A DNA stretch of 61,707 nt. It comes from an uncultured Lewinella sp. Lineage in GTDB: Bacteria > Bacteroidota > Bacteroidia > Chitinophagales > Saprospiraceae. The notes under the pieces were generated by a model. It ran no database searches and was not told the origin of the DNA. It saw only the letters and a list, made by a program, of their open reading frames with translations. Location of the stretch: contig CAJXPD010000019.1 in assembly GCA_913057785.1 (NCBI GenBank), positions 1 to 61,707 of the forward strand. The letters run 5' to 3'. Position numbers and translations under genes: made by a program. Position 1 is the stretch's first letter, and the number at the start of each line of letters is the position of its first letter. Positions 17,805 to 26,640 of the stretch are shown here, piece by piece.

Positions 17805-20800
17805 ATGCCAGAGTTTCTTCACTTACATTGCCATACTCAATATTCGCTGCTAGACGGAGCCGCCAACATTGGCGCCATGATGGACAAAGCAAAGGCTGAT
17901 GGTCAGAAGGGCGTTGCCCTGACAGATCATGGGAATATGTTTGGGGCCTTCAAATTTGCTGCGGAGGCGAGTCGTAGAGACTTGAAACCGATCATTGGTT
18001 GTGAGTTTTACATGGTTGAGGATCGGCATAAGAAGTCCTTCTCTCGGGCTAATGGGGAATCGGATAAGCGATATCATCAGTTATTACTAGCCAAGAACCA
18101 AGCGGGTTACGTCAATCTATCCAAACTGTGCTCTTTGGGTTTTATTGAAGGCCTATACAGTAAATTCCCAAGGATTGACAAAGAGTTATTGGTACAGCAT
18201 CATGAGGGCTTGATTGCCACTAGTTGCTGCATCGGAGCAGAGGTGCCGCAGGCGCTAATGCATGGCCAAGATGAAAAAGCGGAGGAGTTGCTGAAGTGGT
18301 GGTTGGATCTATTTGGTGAGGATTACTATGTAGAACTCCAGCGTCATCGTGGCCTGGAAAACATTGACGGTCTAGGCATAAGCCAAGAAGATATCAATCA
18401 GAAATTGCTGGCATTAGCCAGGAAGTACAACATTAAGGTGATTGCCACCAATGATTCTCATTATGTTGATGAGGATGATTGGGCTCCGCACGATATTTTG
18501 CTTTGCATTAATACCAACAGTCTTTTAGAAGAGAGCAAGCGTTTCAAGTTTCCTAGTTCGGACTTCTACTTCAAAACGCAGGGAGAGATGAATCAGCTGT
18601 TCCATGACGTGCCGGAGGCTGTAGCAAATACCGTTGAAATCTTCGATAAGATTGATCACTTGGAGTTGGCGAGGGACATATTACTTCCTGCTTTCCCAAT
18701 TCCAGATGGTTTCAAGAGTCAAGATGATTACTTGCGATACCTAACCTTCGTAGGGGCCAAGCGGCGATACGGCACCATCACGCCAAATATTGAGGAACGC
18801 CTAAACTTCGAATTATCTGTAATTAAAAATTCAGGTTACCCTGGGTACTTCCTAATCGTTCAGGATTTCACTACCACCGCTCGAGAAATGGGGGTAAGTG
18901 TGGGGCCCGGGCGGGGATCAGCAGCAGGGTCGGCTGTGGCCTATTGTATCGGTATTACCAATGTAGATCCGATCAAGTATGACCTACTTTTCGAGAGATT
19001 CCTCAATCCAGAGCGGATCTCCATGCCGGATATTGATATCGACTTTGATGATGAGGGTCGACAAAAGGTAATCGATTACGTGATTGATAAATATGGTCGG
19101 AACCAGGTAGCGCAGATCGTCACCTACGGTACCATGGCGGCTAAAATGTCACTGAGAGATGTAGGGAGAGTGATGAATGTTCCTTTACCTGAGGTAGATC
19201 GAGTGGCTAAAACCTTCCCCACCCACCTAAAAGCTAATCTAAAGAAGGTCTTGGCGGAAGGGGATATAGATCCTAAGCTTAAGGGAAACCTCAATTCAGA
19301 TGACTTAGAAAAAGCTTACCGCTTCAGAGAATTGGCAGATGGGCAGGACACAATCGGGGAAATGATCCGCACTGCCAAAAAACTGGAAGGATCGGTACGA
19401 AATACAGGTATTCACGCTTGTGGAGTAGTTATCACCCCGGACGAGATTACGCAGTATGTTCCGGTCAAGGTGGATAAGAACTCTGAGATGCTCGTGTCAC
19501 AATTTGACAACAGCGTGGCAGAGGATGCTGGTCTGCTTAAGATGGACTTCCTTGGGCTTAAAACCCTAACCATTATCAAGGGCGCTGTGCAGATGGTGAG
19601 TGAAAATCATGGTGTTGAACTCGATATGGATGAGGTTTCCTTAACGGATGTGAAGACCTACCAGCTTTTCCAGCGAGGAGAGACAGTCGGCATATTCCAG
19701 TACGAGAGTACAGGTATGCAAAAATACATGAAAGAATTGGTGCCAACTGCCTTTGAGGACTTGATTGCCATGAATGCCTTGTATCGTCCTGGCCCATTGG
19801 AATACATTCCTAATTTCATTGCCAGAAAGCACGGCCGCGAACCAGTGACCTATGATCTTCCAGACATGAAGGAGTATCTGGAGGAGACCTATGGTATCAA
19901 TGTGTACCAAGAGCAGATCATGTTGCTTTCCCAGAAACTTGCTGGTTTCACCAAGGGTGAGGCGGATAAGCTCCGGAAAGCCATGGGTAAGAAGAAGAAG
20001 GCATTGCTGGATCAGATGCTTCCAAAATTCATCAATGGCGGAACAGAAAGAGGACACCCGGAAGATATCCTAAATAAGGTATGGAAGGACTGGGAAGCAT
20101 TCGCCTCTTATGCCTTCAACAAATCACATTCGACCTGCTATGCCTTCGTGGCCTTCCAAACGGCTTATCTCAAGGCACACTATCCGGCTGAATTCATGGC
20201 CTCCGTTTTGACCAATAACAAAAATGATATTTCCAAGATCACCTTCTTCCTGCAGGAATGTAAGCGGATGGGCTTGGATGTCCTAGGTCCTGATGTGAAC
20301 GAAAGTGTATCCGATTTCTCGGTCAATAAACAAGGGCAAATCCGTTTCGGACTTTCAGCGCTTAAAGGAGTGGGAGAAGGTCCGGTCGAAGCTATATTAT
20401 CCGAACGGAAAGAAAACGGCCACTTTTCTAGCGTCTTTGATATGATGCGTCGTTTGAGTTTGCGTGCAGTAAATAAGAAGGTGATGGAAAGCCTGGTTCT
20501 TGGTGGAGGACTGGATTGTTTTGAAGGGATCGAACGCTCACAATACTTCGCTCCCTCCGAAAAATATGACACCTTGATTGAACACGCTTTACGTTATGGT
20601 AATGCCCATCAAGCACAGAGAGCGCAGGCAGTGAATTCCTTATTTGGAGATTCGGAGGACGTCATGATTCCAGAGCCAAAGATTCCAGAAGGAGTCTCCT
20701 GGCCTTTAATTGAGAAGCTAAATCGCGAGAAAGAAGTCACGGGTATTTACGTCAGTGGTCACCCGTTGGATGATTATCGAATTGAAATAGACAACTTTAC

Positions 20801-21338
20801 TACCAGTTCCTTAGAAAACCTCAATCAGCATCAACATCGAGCATCCGTTACAGTAGGTTGTATGGTAGCCAATGCCAGACATATGATCTCGAAAAATGGC
20901 AATGGGTGGGGGATTTTTGAGATAAGTGATTTCAATGGGCAGATGGAGTTTCGTCTGTTTGGAGAAGACTATCAGAAATTCAAGCATTTGCTAGAGCCTG
21001 GAATGGCCTTATACATCAAGGGAAAATTCCAGAAACGCTGGAATAGTGAGGAATTAGAGTTTAAACCTGTGGAGATCAAGCTATTAGAAGGCATTGCTGA
21101 AAACATGACAGAATCGATTACCCTTAAGTTTCCAATTGAAAGGATTAATGATGCGATGATCAATCAGATCGATCAGTTGTGTCAGGAGCACAAAGGTAGG
21201 CACCGACTGAAGATGGTTCTTTTGGATCAAACCCATCGAGTAAAGCTGAGTTTAATTGCCAAAGAACGGAAAGTCAATGCTGGCAATGAGTTGATTGCAG
21301 AATTGGACAAACTGGGACTTGACTATAAGGTAAACTAA
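17805..21338 (+). CDS. dnaE: DNA polymerase III alpha subunit
   Basis: Replicative C-family polymerase catalytic subunit, 1177 residues, full length for DnaE. The N-terminal PHP domain begins LHLHCHTQYSLLDG. The polymerase active site has GPGRGSAAGSAVAYC and the catalytic Asp cluster PDIDIDFDDEGR, followed by fingers containing GIHACGVVITP and MNALYRPGPLEY. The C-terminal part has a helix-hairpin-helix (FGLSALKGVGEGPV), an OB fold with VSGHPLDDY just before it (about residue 980 on), and a tau-binding tail. The start ATG has good family agreement (MPEFLHLHCH). It stands alone; the fusion-protein gene lies 196 bases upstream. Confidence 0.97.
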   Translation: MPEFLHLHCHTQYSLLDGAANIGAMMDKAKADGQKGVALTDHGNMFGAFKFAAEASRRDLKPIIGCEFYMVEDRHKKSFSRANGESDKRYHQLLLAKNQAGYVNLSKLCSLGFIEGLYSKFPRIDKELLVQHHEGLIATSCCIGAEVPQALMHGQDEKAEELLKWWLDLFGEDYYVELQRHRGLENIDGLGISQEDINQKLLALARKYNIKVIATNDSHYVDEDDWAPHDILLCINTNSLLEESKRFKFPSSDFYFKTQGEMNQLFHDVPEAVANTVEIFDKIDHLELARDILLPAFPIPDGFKSQDDYLRYLTFVGAKRRYGTITPNIEERLNFELSVIKNSGYPGYFLIVQDFTTTAREMGVSVGPGRGSAAGSAVAYCIGITNVDPIKYDLLFERFLNPERISMPDIDIDFDDEGRQKVIDYVIDKYGRNQVAQIVTYGTMAAKMSLRDVGRVMNVPLPEVDRVAKTFPTHLKANLKKVLAEGDIDPKLKGNLNSDDLEKAYRFRELADGQDTIGEMIRTAKKLEGSVRNTGIHACGVVITPDEITQYVPVKVDKNSEMLVSQFDNSVAEDAGLLKMDFLGLKTLTIIKGAVQMVSENHGVELDMDEVSLTDVKTYQLFQRGETVGIFQYESTGMQKYMKELVPTAFEDLIAMNALYRPGPLEYIPNFIARKHGREPVTYDLPDMKEYLEETYGINVYQEQIMLLSQKLAGFTKGEADKLRKAMGKKKKALLDQMLPKFINGGTERGHPEDILNKVWKDWEAFASYAFNKSHSTCYAFVAFQTAYLKAHYPAEFMASVLTNNKNDISKITFFLQECKRMGLDVLGPDVNESVSDFSVNKQGQIRFGLSALKGVGEGPVEAILSERKENGHFSSVFDMMRRLSLRAVNKKVMESLVLGGGLDCFEGIERSQYFAPSEKYDTLIEHALRYGNAHQAQRAQAVNSLFGDSEDVMIPEPKIPEGVSWPLIEKLNREKEVTGIYVSGHPLDDYRIEIDNFTTSSLENLNQHQHRASVTVGCMVANARHMISKNGNGWGIFEISDFNGQMEFRLFGEDYQKFKHLLEPGMALYIKGKFQKRWNSEELEFKPVEIKLLEGIAENMTESITLKFPIERINDAMINQIDQLCQEHKGRHRLKMVLLDQTHRVKLSLIAKERKVNAGNELIAELDKLGLDYKVN

Positions 21339-22093
21339 TTCGAGAGGTCGTAAAACTTGGCATCATATTTGAATTAAACGTTTCGTATACCATAGACTTT
21401 CAAAGTTAAATACAATATTTTTTTTATTATAAGTAATAATTCTTTTTTTCTTGAAACCTATTGTATCTTTGAAAGTATAAAGAAATAATTACCACACATA
21501 CTCATTACCTCCCACTTAACCGTAGAATAGTATTATAGTTTTAGTTATGGTTCTCTAAGCATTTTGTGTTTAAGACACCTTTCATTGGATTTTAGTTAGC
21601 ATTCTGTTTTAGATTTCCCATGAGAGCCGGTCGAAAGTAAGACACACAAGTGTCAGAGAAGGTTAGTTATTATTCCCCTTATAGATCTGCATCATTGCTT
21701 ATTGTCAATAAGTCCTGTCCAGCTAGGTACTTTAGTTGGTGTATAAGGCTAAATGGTGACAGAAACAAATATACCTACAGGGAAATAGCCATACGCTTTA
21801 GATCAAACACGCGCAACTTATCAAGTTACTTCAACACTAAGACATTAAGGACACAGTCAGGGGGATGCCAATGTATCCCATTAGATCGCATTGTTTGAGT
21901 TCATCTACCAGATGATACTTGGCTTGGATTGTTATGCTCAACAATTCGCTTACGGCTGAGTGAATGAAAAGCATGGCGCGTAGATGAAACAAGTCAAAAG
22001 GAGTAAGCCCCCTTCTTGGCCTGATATAACAATGCATACCTTATTAGTTATTTAATAAACACATCATAAACTATCCTCTTTAAAACTAAATCC
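21339..22093. other. Long gap without a convincing gene
   Basis: 755 bases. A TATCTTTG element at 21464-21471 fits the Bacteroidota -7 box, preceded by an AT-rich tract, so a transcript could begin near 21.48 kb. It could be the long leader of the 22094 gene or an unannotated RNA. An 82-codon open frame at 21650-21898 has a GTG start, unusual composition and no recognisable motif, and is not called. Confidence 0.4.
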
Positions 22094-22810
22094 ATGAAAA
22101 ATTTAGTCATCCTATTATTATTTGTAGCAAGCGCGTTCACCACTGTCATGGGGCAATCAGGCAGTGATTTATTAGGAAGTAACACCATTGAATCAGAAGA
22201 TGAATCCTGTGACGGGAAACTTAAGATATCTGGGTTTGGCTCCAACTGTTTGCAGCAGCTAGGTATCAATGCTCAAAATCTAGTTGATGCAGGCCCATAC
22301 GACTTAAGTGTGATGGCGGGCTTCAGCACCAATCGCTACTATGGCACGAACAGTATGCGTTTCGGAATGGGTTACCAGTTCACGGAAGCCCTAGGCGTTT
22401 TCCTGGGTGGGGCTACGCGATCTACCCCAACTAATCATGGGTATGGTCGAAGATCCTCTGATTCAGCATCTTCTCTATTGTTGAACCGAAGCGGCTTTGG
22501 CAGTTTCGTATGGAGCACCACGATTACGGGTGAAATTACGCCATTCGCAGCCTTTTTCGAAGGCCCTATCTGGCAGCAGATTGTTATCGACTACAACATT
22601 ACGACAGACTTTGCAGATCGTCCAGAAATTAGTGGTATCGGTTCTATCAATTTCGAATTCCCACTCTTTGCCTTTAAACGTAATTTCCGTGCTTATTTCG
22701 GAGCCTGGAGTATGATATTTGATAATTTCCCAAGCTTCGTAAGTGATAGAAGCCGCTGGCGTTTCAATAGTGACTTTGGACTAAGCACTGGCATTAGCTT
22801 CTGTCTATAA
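22094..22810 (+). CDS. Exported protein of unknown function, probably a small outer-membrane barrel
   Basis: 238 residues. A signal peptide (MKNLVILLLFVASAFTTVMG) precedes a mature chain rich in aromatic and glycine residues in alternating patterns (YDLSVMAGFSTNRYYG, MRFGMGYQFTEALGVFLGG) that look like beta-barrel strands. It ends with an aromatic-plus-polar final strand (STGISFCL). The N-terminal mature part has two cysteines (ESCDGKL, GSNCLQ) that could form a disulfide. I do not recognise a family. It stands alone, followed by a long hairpin. Confidence 0.65.
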   Translation: MKNLVILLLFVASAFTTVMGQSGSDLLGSNTIESEDESCDGKLKISGFGSNCLQQLGINAQNLVDAGPYDLSVMAGFSTNRYYGTNSMRFGMGYQFTEALGVFLGGATRSTPTNHGYGRRSSDSASSLLLNRSGFGSFVWSTTITGEITPFAAFFEGPIWQQIVIDYNITTDFADRPEISGIGSINFEFPLFAFKRNFRAYFGAWSMIFDNFPSFVSDRSRWRFNSDFGLSTGISFCL

Positions 22811-22841
22811 TCCCAAGAAATCAAAGAAAACCCCATACAAT

Positions 22842-22920
22842 TAGAGAGGTAGTAAGCAGCGTCGGTCAGGCCTCAGTCGGGCCGATGCCTGCCTCCCCTC
22901 CTTACTACCTTCTTTCTCTA
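22842..22920 (+). terminator. Long imperfect hairpin after the outer-membrane protein gene
   Basis: GGTAGTAAG in the left arm (22848-22856) pairs with CTTACTACC in the right arm (22901-22909), and flanking bases (AGAG and CTCT) extend the stem. Inner arms GCAG/CTGC and CGTCGG/CCGATG continue it. A T-run is missing, so this may be a processing or structural element rather than a classical terminator. Confidence 0.5.
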
Positions 22921-22986
22921 GGGCGATATGTCCCTCACCATCATCTCCAATTCTTTCCTTTCCTGGGGAACTCCTCCTTCAATTTA

Positions 22987-23019
22987 TTTGTTCTTCTTCT
23001 CAGAATTGTTGTATATTTG
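22987..23019 (+). promoter_or_regulatory. Bacteroidota-type promoter of the tRNA-Arg gene
   Basis: The -33 element TTTG lies at 22987-22990 and an exact TAnnTTTG -7 element (TATATTTG) at 23012-23019, 21 bases apart. The tRNA begins 11 bases after the -7 box. Confidence 0.7.
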
Positions 23020-23029
23020 CATCCGCTTT

Positions 23030-23103
23030 GGCCCCGTAGTTCAACTGGATAGAATATCAGATTTCGGCTCTGAGGGTTGGGGGTTCGAATCCTCCCGGGG
23101 TCA
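23030..23103 (+). tRNA. tRNA-Arg (anticodon UCG)
   Basis: A complete cloverleaf of 74 bases. The acceptor stem is GGCCCCG with CGGGGTC (one G-U pair), followed by discriminator A. The D stem is GTTC/GAAT. The anticodon stem is TCAGA/TCTGA around loop TTTCGGC, giving anticodon TCG, which reads the Arg codon CGA. The variable loop has five bases, and the T arm has GGGGG/CCTCC around TTCGAAT. CCA is not encoded. Confidence 0.95.
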
Positions 23104-23114
23104 CTTACAAAAGA

Positions 23115-23157
23115 AGCCATAATTAATTCGTGATGAATCAATTATGGCTTTTTATTT
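23115..23157 (+). terminator. Intrinsic terminator after tRNA-Arg
   Basis: A 10-bp stem, AGCCATAATT (23115-23124) with AATTATGGCT (23140-23149), followed directly by a T-rich run to 23157. Confidence 0.85.
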
Positions 23158-23343
23158 TCATCATATATCTTCACATTCGTCTCCAAATCATCTACTTCTG
23201 GCCTCTTGTTACCTCATCTTCCCATAAGCAGTCTAATTTTTACTAAGTTTTCTAGCTCTCTTTTAGGCACCTAACAATGCACAAAGGAACTATTGAGAGT
23301 GCCTACTAAAGTCTATAATTGGTAATAAGTAGCAATAAAAACC

Positions 23344-23381
23344 AGATAATACCAATTATATTCTTATGTTTGGTATTATCT
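23344..23381 (+). promoter_or_regulatory. Perfect inverted repeat overlapping the ATPase promoter
   Basis: AGATAATACCA (23344-23354) and TGGTATTATCT (23371-23381) form a perfect 11-bp inverted repeat with a 16-base centre. The right arm overlaps an exact -7 element, TATGTTTG at 23365-23372, and ends 12 bases before the ATG at 23394. No TTTG lies at the expected -33 position. It looks like an operator or a 5' RNA hairpin that controls the ATPase gene. Confidence 0.55.
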
Positions 23382-23393
23382 TACTTCATTGTT

Positions 23394-24821
23394 ATGATCG
23401 GGCGAAAAGAAGAAATCAAGAGAATAAGTGCAGTGCTGGAATCTAACAAATCTGAGTTTCTAGCAGTTACGGGTAGGAGAAGAGTCGGTAAGACCTTCTT
23501 AATTGATACCCTTTTGCGAGGACACTATTGTTTCAGCATGACGGGTATACAAAATGGCAATACCAATACTCAATTGGTGAATTTTGGTATCAAACTTTCT
23601 GAATACAATAGTTCTTCTGAACACAGCACACCCAAGAACTGGCAGCAAGCTTTTTTACAATTGAAAGCCTATTTGCAGACTTTGGATACCAGCAAAAAGC
23701 AAGTTATATTTATTGATGAACTCCCCTGGGTTTATACACCTAGGTCGAACTTTATCCAAATGCTAGCACACCTATGGAACGACTTTCTGTCAAAGGAATC
23801 TCATTTTATATTAGCGATATGTGGCTCGGCTACATCTTGGATCACCAAAAAGATCATAAATGATCCTGGCGGCTTACACAATCGAATTACTGAAATTATT
23901 CATCTTCGACCTTTTACGCTAACAGAGACACTAGATTTTCTAAGAAGCAAAGGGCTGCGCTTTTCTTCCCAAGAGGTCGCCAGGATCTATATGGCTTTAG
24001 GAGGGATCCCCTTTTATCTGGAAAGCCTGAGAAAGGGTGAAAGCTTTGCCACCGCCATTGAACGAATTTGCTTTGCTCCTAAGGGATTACTTAGAAACGA
24101 ATACCAAAACTTATATCAGGCTCTTTTCAAGAATGCTGAAGTTCATCAATCTATTGTGACAGCATTAGCTGCCCATCCGGCTGGTCTGATGCAAGGACAG
24201 ATTCCTGAAAAAGCAGGGGCAGCCCAGTCAGGAAGTTACCAAAGAGCAATTGAAGAACTAGTCGTTTCTGATTTTGTCATGGAAAATCCTCCATATGGTA
24301 AAAAGAAAAGAGGGACCATTTATCGACTGACCGATGAGTACTCCATATTCTACCATCGCTTCATCAAAAATCAAAAAAGATATACTCCTGGCCTTTGGAT
24401 GCAGATCGCAGCCAGTCAGACCTTCAAAATTTGGTCTGGCTTTGCCTTTGAATCCTTGTGTCTTAAACATGTGGGAGCCATTAAACGAGCCCTGGGTATT
24501 GGAGCTGTCTATGCCGAAATATCTAGTGTCCGCGTACCTCCAACAGAAGCCAACCTGGGATTCCAGATTGATTTACTCATTGATCGAAAAGATGATAGTA
24601 TCAACCTATGCGAAATCAAGTTCCATGCTGGTCCCTTTACGATTGACAAGACTTACTATCAGCAATTGCTAAATAAGCGACAGCGGTTCATAGAATATAG
24701 CGGTACTAAAAAACAGGTATTTCTCACTTTCATTTCCAATCATGGACTTACTCAAAACGCTTATTCAAGGGAGATCATTGATGCAGAAGTATTATTGGAT
24801 GATATCTTGGGCAATAATTAA
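23394..24821 (+). CDS. AAA ATPase with C-terminal DUF234 nuclease-like domain
   Basis: 475 residues from the ATG at 23394, chosen because MIGRKEEI is the standard start of this family; the 25 codons before it in frame are hydrophobic and overlap the promoter. The STAND/archaeal-type ATPase has Walker A TGRRRVGKT, Walker B VIFIDELPW and sensor-1 AICGSATSW, then a winged helix (about 285-345). The C-terminal DUF234 domain carries a PD-(D/E)xK-like core (GFQIDLLIDR ... LCEIKF). Such genes occur in many copies in Bacteroidota and archaea. A role in defence or mobile-element biology is often suspected but not settled. It sits alone behind tRNA-Arg with its own palindromic promoter region. Confidence 0.88.
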   Translation: MIGRKEEIKRISAVLESNKSEFLAVTGRRRVGKTFLIDTLLRGHYCFSMTGIQNGNTNTQLVNFGIKLSEYNSSSEHSTPKNWQQAFLQLKAYLQTLDTSKKQVIFIDELPWVYTPRSNFIQMLAHLWNDFLSKESHFILAICGSATSWITKKIINDPGGLHNRITEIIHLRPFTLTETLDFLRSKGLRFSSQEVARIYMALGGIPFYLESLRKGESFATAIERICFAPKGLLRNEYQNLYQALFKNAEVHQSIVTALAAHPAGLMQGQIPEKAGAAQSGSYQRAIEELVVSDFVMENPPYGKKKRGTIYRLTDEYSIFYHRFIKNQKRYTPGLWMQIAASQTFKIWSGFAFESLCLKHVGAIKRALGIGAVYAEISSVRVPPTEANLGFQIDLLIDRKDDSINLCEIKFHAGPFTIDKTYYQQLLNKRQRFIEYSGTKKQVFLTFISNHGLTQNAYSREIIDAEVLLDDILGNN

Positions 24822-25429
24822 TTGGAGTAGTTAAGATGTTTTCGGACATTCTTTTGCTACAAAGTGCACCTTTAGACTTGTTAGATGAATCCCTACTCCT
24901 TTTGTTCCGAAATATATCAACCTAAGCTCGCACAAAAACGCATCTCATTCTCAGCAAATAGTCCAGAAATCAGTCATAGTTGCATCTTACTATTTGGCCA
25001 AAAGCAACAAAAAACATAAGATTTGGCTAAATAGTGGATCTATAAACAGCCATAACTAGTCTTTTTTGGCTCTTGTGGCCAACTAAGGACGTCTTAATCT
25101 ATGAACCTAATGCTAGCTTTCGTGCTAAGACTGTCTGCAACCTTCAAAGTTGAAGAACACAAGAAGTTTTAGGGGAAGAAACATAGCCAAGAGTTAACCT
25201 AGAAACAGGATTTGAATAAGAATGTGTATGCTAATCTGTACACCAGATATATTCTGAGATGTAAAAAAACTACTCTTTAGTTTAGGATAAGAAAGCCTAA
25301 ACCATCCTAAACTCCCCATATAAAAACGTCTAAAAACGTCTAAGTTACTATAAACAAAACTATAAACTAATGATAACCAGATATATAAAACTTAAAACCT
25401 TGACCCTCCCAAGGTCACCAAAAGCACCT
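24822..25429. other. Gene-free stretch with a tRNA-end-like sequence
   Basis: No gene is seen. It contains a short direct repeat (AAAAACGTCT twice near 25322-25341). At 25405-25418 it has CCTCCCAAGGTCAC, which matches 12 of 14 bases of the 3' end of the tRNA-Arg at 23091-23104; a terminator follows in both places. The same bases can also form a 6-bp hairpin (ACCTTG/CAAGGT), so the match may be chance. Confidence 0.4.
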
Positions 25430-25459
25430 AACGCTTTCAGCTTCGCTGGAGGCGTTTTT
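25430..25459 (+). terminator. Intrinsic terminator
   Basis: AACGCTTTCAG pairs with CTGGAGGCGTT (two G-U pairs) around CTTCG, followed by TTTTT. No gene of matching direction ends directly before it; the ATPase gene ends 600 bases upstream. Confidence 0.7.
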
Positions 25460-25564
25460 GTATTTGTATAAGAAGTGTTTGAACGGATTATACAAGGCGA
25501 GTAGATACATTCACCGATAAAACATTACACAGCCACTAAATCCCAAGGCGAAATGATAAGGGCT

Positions 25565-26635
25565 TTATTTGGGGGGAGTCCCAGGACCTATGGTGGCATG
25601 TCTAAACCATACTTCGGCATAATCCCCGTTTTGATATTGCTTCGCAATATCGCCGCCGTAAGTGTCTGCCCCGGTGCTCCAGATCATGTTGTCATTGGGA
25701 GACTTTCCATTCGTTTGGTTATAATTGCCTTGCTTGAAGTAGTTTAATTCCCCGGCATAAGCGTTCTCTCTTTCCACACCATCTCGACCAAGCGGAACAA
25801 ACAGTTGTTGCGTCTGTTCTGGCATATCTTGGGCATACGCATACTCGGATTGTAGTAGGGATTTGGTGAACCTTACCGTATCATGCCCCGAACTGGTAAA
25901 GGTGAGGTACATGACACCCTCGAACACATTGATTTCATAGCTGAATTCTTCGCCCAATTCAATGCCATCAGCAGGCTCTGCCGGATTGGTAGTGGGACTT
26001 CCTCCTACCACTGACATATCATAGCCCCAAACAGCGGCTGAGTAGTCCCATCTCTTAGAGTTATCACCCTTTGTGTTGATTTCATAATTCCAAAAGACAG
26101 AACCCTTTTTGTGCCCGGGGAACTTTTTGTAAAAGATCTTACAGGGTTCATTTTCATGGCCTTCTCCGCTATGAATTTGACCAATGACGGTGGAGTAGGA
26201 TACAGCCACTCGAGCATCCCCGGAGGTTGAAACGTGCATCACTTTTAAGGTTCCGGTGAGCTTGCCGCCTGTTTCTGGTGTCCACTCCTCCTTTTGGTGT
26301 AGCTCCGTTCGGGTATTGCTGGAATTCTTTGAGGTGGTGCCGGAATTGGGAGTTTTGTAGACAACCCAGTTGACTTGGTCTTCCTTTTCAACATAGAAAA
26401 ATTCCTCTTTCTCATAGTTGATTAAACTGTCAGACTGCGAGCCATCTCCATTTAGAATTTTGAACTTCTCCATGAAAGGAATGACATCACTGGGGTAAAT
26501 TGAGGTTTGAGGGCCGTCCTTGTCTGAAGCATCCGCTGTAGTAGAACAAGCATTGAACACTCCCATAACTACGGCGATTAATAGTACAGACAAAAGAGTT
26601 TTACTCAGGAGCATATTCATTCTGTGATTCTTCAT
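25565..26635 (-). CDS. Alginate lyase, polysaccharide lyase family 7, lipoprotein (copy A)
   Basis: 356 residues. The signal peptide with lipobox-like end VFNAC puts the lipid on Cys30, so it is predicted to be surface or outer-membrane anchored. The PL7 beta-jelly-roll motifs are RTEL (109-112, the arginine strand), QIH (153-155, catalytic His) and YFKQGNYNQ near 299-307 (catalytic Tyr). In this family the Ile of QIH goes with activity on G-containing blocks. It cleaves alginate by beta-elimination, giving unsaturated oligomers. It is the last gene of the locus and lies 5 bases downstream of a close paralogue. The pair shares long stretches such as KIFYKKFPGHKKGSVFW and AVWGYD, so it arose by tandem duplication. 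Confidence 0.93.
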   Translation of the reverse strand: MKNHRMNMLLSKTLLSVLLIAVVMGVFNACSTTADASDKDGPQTSIYPSDVIPFMEKFKILNGDGSQSDSLINYEKEEFFYVEKEDQVNWVVYKTPNSGTTSKNSSNTRTELHQKEEWTPETGGKLTGTLKVMHVSTSGDARVAVSYSTVIGQIHSGEGHENEPCKIFYKKFPGHKKGSVFWNYEINTKGDNSKRWDYSAAVWGYDMSVVGGSPTTNPAEPADGIELGEEFSYEINVFEGVMYLTFTSSGHDTVRFTKSLLQSEYAYAQDMPEQTQQLFVPLGRDGVERENAYAGELNYFKQGNYNQTNGKSPNDNMIWSTGADTYGGDIAKQYQNGDYAEVWFRHATIGPGTPPK

Positions 26636-26640
26636 GGTCT

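Noticed and set aside
21650..21898. 82-codon open frame in the gap after dnaE
   Set aside because: GTG start, no ribosome site, no signal peptide or known motif, and amino-acid use unlike neighbouring proteins.
25300..25345. Short direct repeats (AAAAACGTCT) as a CRISPR or repeat array
   Set aside because: Only two adjacent copies and no regular spacers. No CRISPR array was seen anywhere in the window.
25390..25420. Possible second tRNA gene ending in CCTCCCAAGGTCACC
   Set aside because: No D arm, anticodon arm or TTCGA loop can be built upstream, so it is at best a partial end, not a gene.
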